This document shows, piece after piece, positions 6,421-7,898 of a DNA stretch of 7,898 nucleotides. Source of the stretch: Chitinophagales bacterium (GTDB taxonomy: Bacteria > Bacteroidota > Bacteroidia > Chitinophagales > JAHDHT01). The notes under the pieces were generated by a model that had not been told where the DNA came from, made no database searches, and worked only from the letters and a program-made list of their open reading frames with translations. Position 1 is the stretch's first letter. Every line of letters begins with the position of its first letter. Where the stretch lies: positions 5,447-13,344 of the forward strand of contig JAHDHT010000102.1 of the NCBI GenBank assembly GCA_020631175.1. The letters are read 5' to 3'. Both the position numbers and the translations under genes were made by a program.

Positions 6421-7898
6421 ATGGATTTTACCCGATTGTTTGATTTACCCCATTATCAAAAAGAATTACAAAGCCTTCCTGATTGCCTTGCTGCAAAGCG
6501 AAATGGTGTCTGGAAAAAATGGTCAACTGATGATGTGATCAGCATAGCAAATCAACTTTCCAGTGCATTGCTTAATGCAGGTGTCAGGAAAAATGATAAA
6601 ATAGCCTTGGTTTCAAATAGTCGACCCGAGTGGACAATTATCGACCTGGCAATTCAGCAAACAGGAGCTATATTGGTTCCCGTTTATCCCACTATTTCAG
6701 AAAGAGAATATGCATTTATATTTAATGATGCCTCCATCAAAATTGTTTTTGCTGAAACAATAGAGCTTTGCGAAAAATTGGATGGAATCAAAAGCGAATG
6801 CCCTGATCTTGAAAAAATTTATTCTATTGATAAAAGTGAACATTGGCATCAGTGGGATTCTATTTTAACCAATGATTTACACAATGATTTAGAGTCTATA
6901 AAAAATGCCATCCATCCGCATGATTTAGCAACAATATTATATACCTCAGGCACAACAGGAAACCCTAAAGGGGTTATGCTTTCACATTATAATATTATAA
7001 GTAATATAAAGGCTACTATTTCTATAATTCCGTTTGAATTAGGGAAACCCGTTTTTTCCTTCCTTCCATTGAGTCATATATTTGAACGTATGACGGTTTA
7101 TGGATATCTGGCGGTAGGAAATCCTGTTTACTTTGCTTCCAATCTGGATACAATTGCAGAAGAGATAAAAGAAATCAAACCATATTTTTTTACAGCCGTT
7201 CCGCGCTTACTTGAAAAAGTTTATGAAAAAATAATGGCAAGGGGCATGGAATTAACAGGTGTAAAAAAGAAGTTATTTAATTGGGCTCATGACTTAGGTT
7301 TAAATTACAAAGAAGAAGATGAAGGGAAATTAAAATTGCGAATGGCGAGAAAGCTCGTTTTTTCAAAATGGCAGGAAGCTTTGGGTGGAAATATAAAAGG
7401 AATTGTAACCGGAGCCGCCGCTTTAAACCCAAAGTTAGGTAAGATTTTTTCTGCTGCAGGAATTCCGATTCGGGAAGGATATGGTTTGAGTGAAACATCA
7501 CCGGTAATTTCTGTGAATCGTTATGAACCGGGTGGATATAAATTTGGTACAGTAGGAATTCCTATTCCGGGAATAGAAGTAAAGATTTTTGAGGATGGAG
7601 AAATTTGTATAAAAGGTCCGAATGTAATGAAGGGTTATTATAATAAACCGGATTTAACCAATGAAGTGATCGATGAAGAAGGATGGTTTCACACCGGTGA
7701 TATTGGTGAGTGGATTGATGATCGTTTCCTGAAAATTACGGACCGTAAGAAAGCCTTATTTAAAACTTCAGGCGGAAAATATGTTGCGCCTCAAGTTATA
7801 GAAAATAAATTGAAGGATTCACTATATATCGATCAGGTGATGGTTCTAGGGAATAACCGTAAATTTGTTTCGGCATTAATTGTTCCTAATTATGAGCA
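6421..7898 (+). CDS. Long-chain fatty acid-CoA ligase, AMP-forming (3' end outside window)
   Basis: This gene encodes an ANL-superfamily adenylate-forming enzyme that activates a fatty acid with ATP to an acyl-AMP and then makes acyl-CoA, probably in the cytoplasm or at the membrane. The visible 492 codons contain the P-loop-like A3 motif TSGTTGNPKG at 175-184, FLPLSHIFE around 220, YGLSETSP at 354-361 (A5), GWFHTGDIG at 421-429 (A7) and ITDRKKALFKTSGGKYV around 439-455 (the A8 hinge). These are typical of bacterial long-chain acyl-CoA synthetases of about 590-600 residues, so roughly 100 C-terminal residues are missing. The ATG at 6421 is supported by the N-terminal pattern DFTRLFDLPHYQKEL and a WKKWSTDDV segment near residues 32-40; an ATG at 6405 is in another frame that stops quickly. 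It lies 18 nt after the glycosyltransferase stop. Read-through from the cassette and a promoter of its own are both possible. A link to glycan synthesis is not implied by the sequence. Confidence 0.95.
   Translation, partial: MDFTRLFDLPHYQKELQSLPDCLAAKRNGVWKKWSTDDVISIANQLSSALLNAGVRKNDKIALVSNSRPEWTIIDLAIQQTGAILVPVYPTISEREYAFIFNDASIKIVFAETIELCEKLDGIKSECPDLEKIYSIDKSEHWHQWDSILTNDLHNDLESIKNAIHPHDLATILYTSGTTGNPKGVMLSHYNIISNIKATISIIPFELGKPVFSFLPLSHIFERMTVYGYLAVGNPVYFASNLDTIAEEIKEIKPYFFTAVPRLLEKVYEKIMARGMELTGVKKKLFNWAHDLGLNYKEEDEGKLKLRMARKLVFSKWQEALGGNIKGIVTGAAALNPKLGKIFSAAGIPIREGYGLSETSPVISVNRYEPGGYKFGTVGIPIPGIEVKIFEDGEICIKGPNVMKGYYNKPDLTNEVIDEEGWFHTGDIGEWIDDRFLKITDRKKALFKTSGGKYVAPQVIENKLKDSLYIDQVMVLGNNRKFVSALIVPNYE

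Noticed and set aside
7277..7501. Minus-strand ORF of 74 codons
   Set aside because: It is antisense to the acyl-CoA ligase, including its YGLSETSP motif; a chance open frame.

Overview
The window looks like the chromosome of an AT-rich member of the Bacteroidota, probably a Cytophaga-like environmental lineage. This rests on the low GC (roughly one third, by eye), tightly packed genes without clear Shine-Dalgarno sequences, a good match to the Bacteroidota TTG-N19-TAnnTTTG promoter, and protein similarity recalled from memory. The exact genus is an inference.

Layout: (1) positions 1-614, minus strand, hold the N-terminal two thirds of the receiver/AAA+ part of an NtrC-type, sigma-54-dependent response regulator whose 3' end lies outside the window. 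(2) Positions 615-814 are a divergent intergenic region with a perfect 15-nt palindrome and a GG-N10-GC element resembling a sigma-54 promoter that faces the next genes. (3) Positions 815-6402, plus strand, hold a four-gene polysaccharide cassette: a large three-domain protein (APH-like kinase, nucleotidyltransferase-like domain, thymidylate-kinase-like P-loop domain), a left-handed beta-helix O-acyltransferase, and two GT4 glycosyltransferases. All are translationally coupled by overlaps of 1, 4 and 80 nt. (4) From 6421 to the window end is an AMP-forming long-chain acyl-CoA ligase, open at its 3' end, beginning 18 nt after the cassette and carrying its own plausible promoter.

Working model (inference): the cassette is part of a locus making a cell-surface or exported glycan. 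The two GT4 enzymes add sugars from nucleotide-sugar donors, the hexapeptide-repeat enzyme adds an acetyl or other acyl group, and the fused kinase/NTase/P-loop protein may phosphorylate or activate a glycan, lipid carrier or precursor. The divergent sigma-54 activator may control the cassette, which would fit the sigma-54-like element. The acyl-CoA ligase is probably a housekeeping lipid gene.

The most notable points are the three-domain fusion, the possible sigma-54 control, and the unusual 80-nt gene overlap, which one missing A in a homopolymer run would explain. No RNA genes, insertion sequences, CRISPR arrays or long repeats were seen, and no gene-free stretch exceeds 300 nt.
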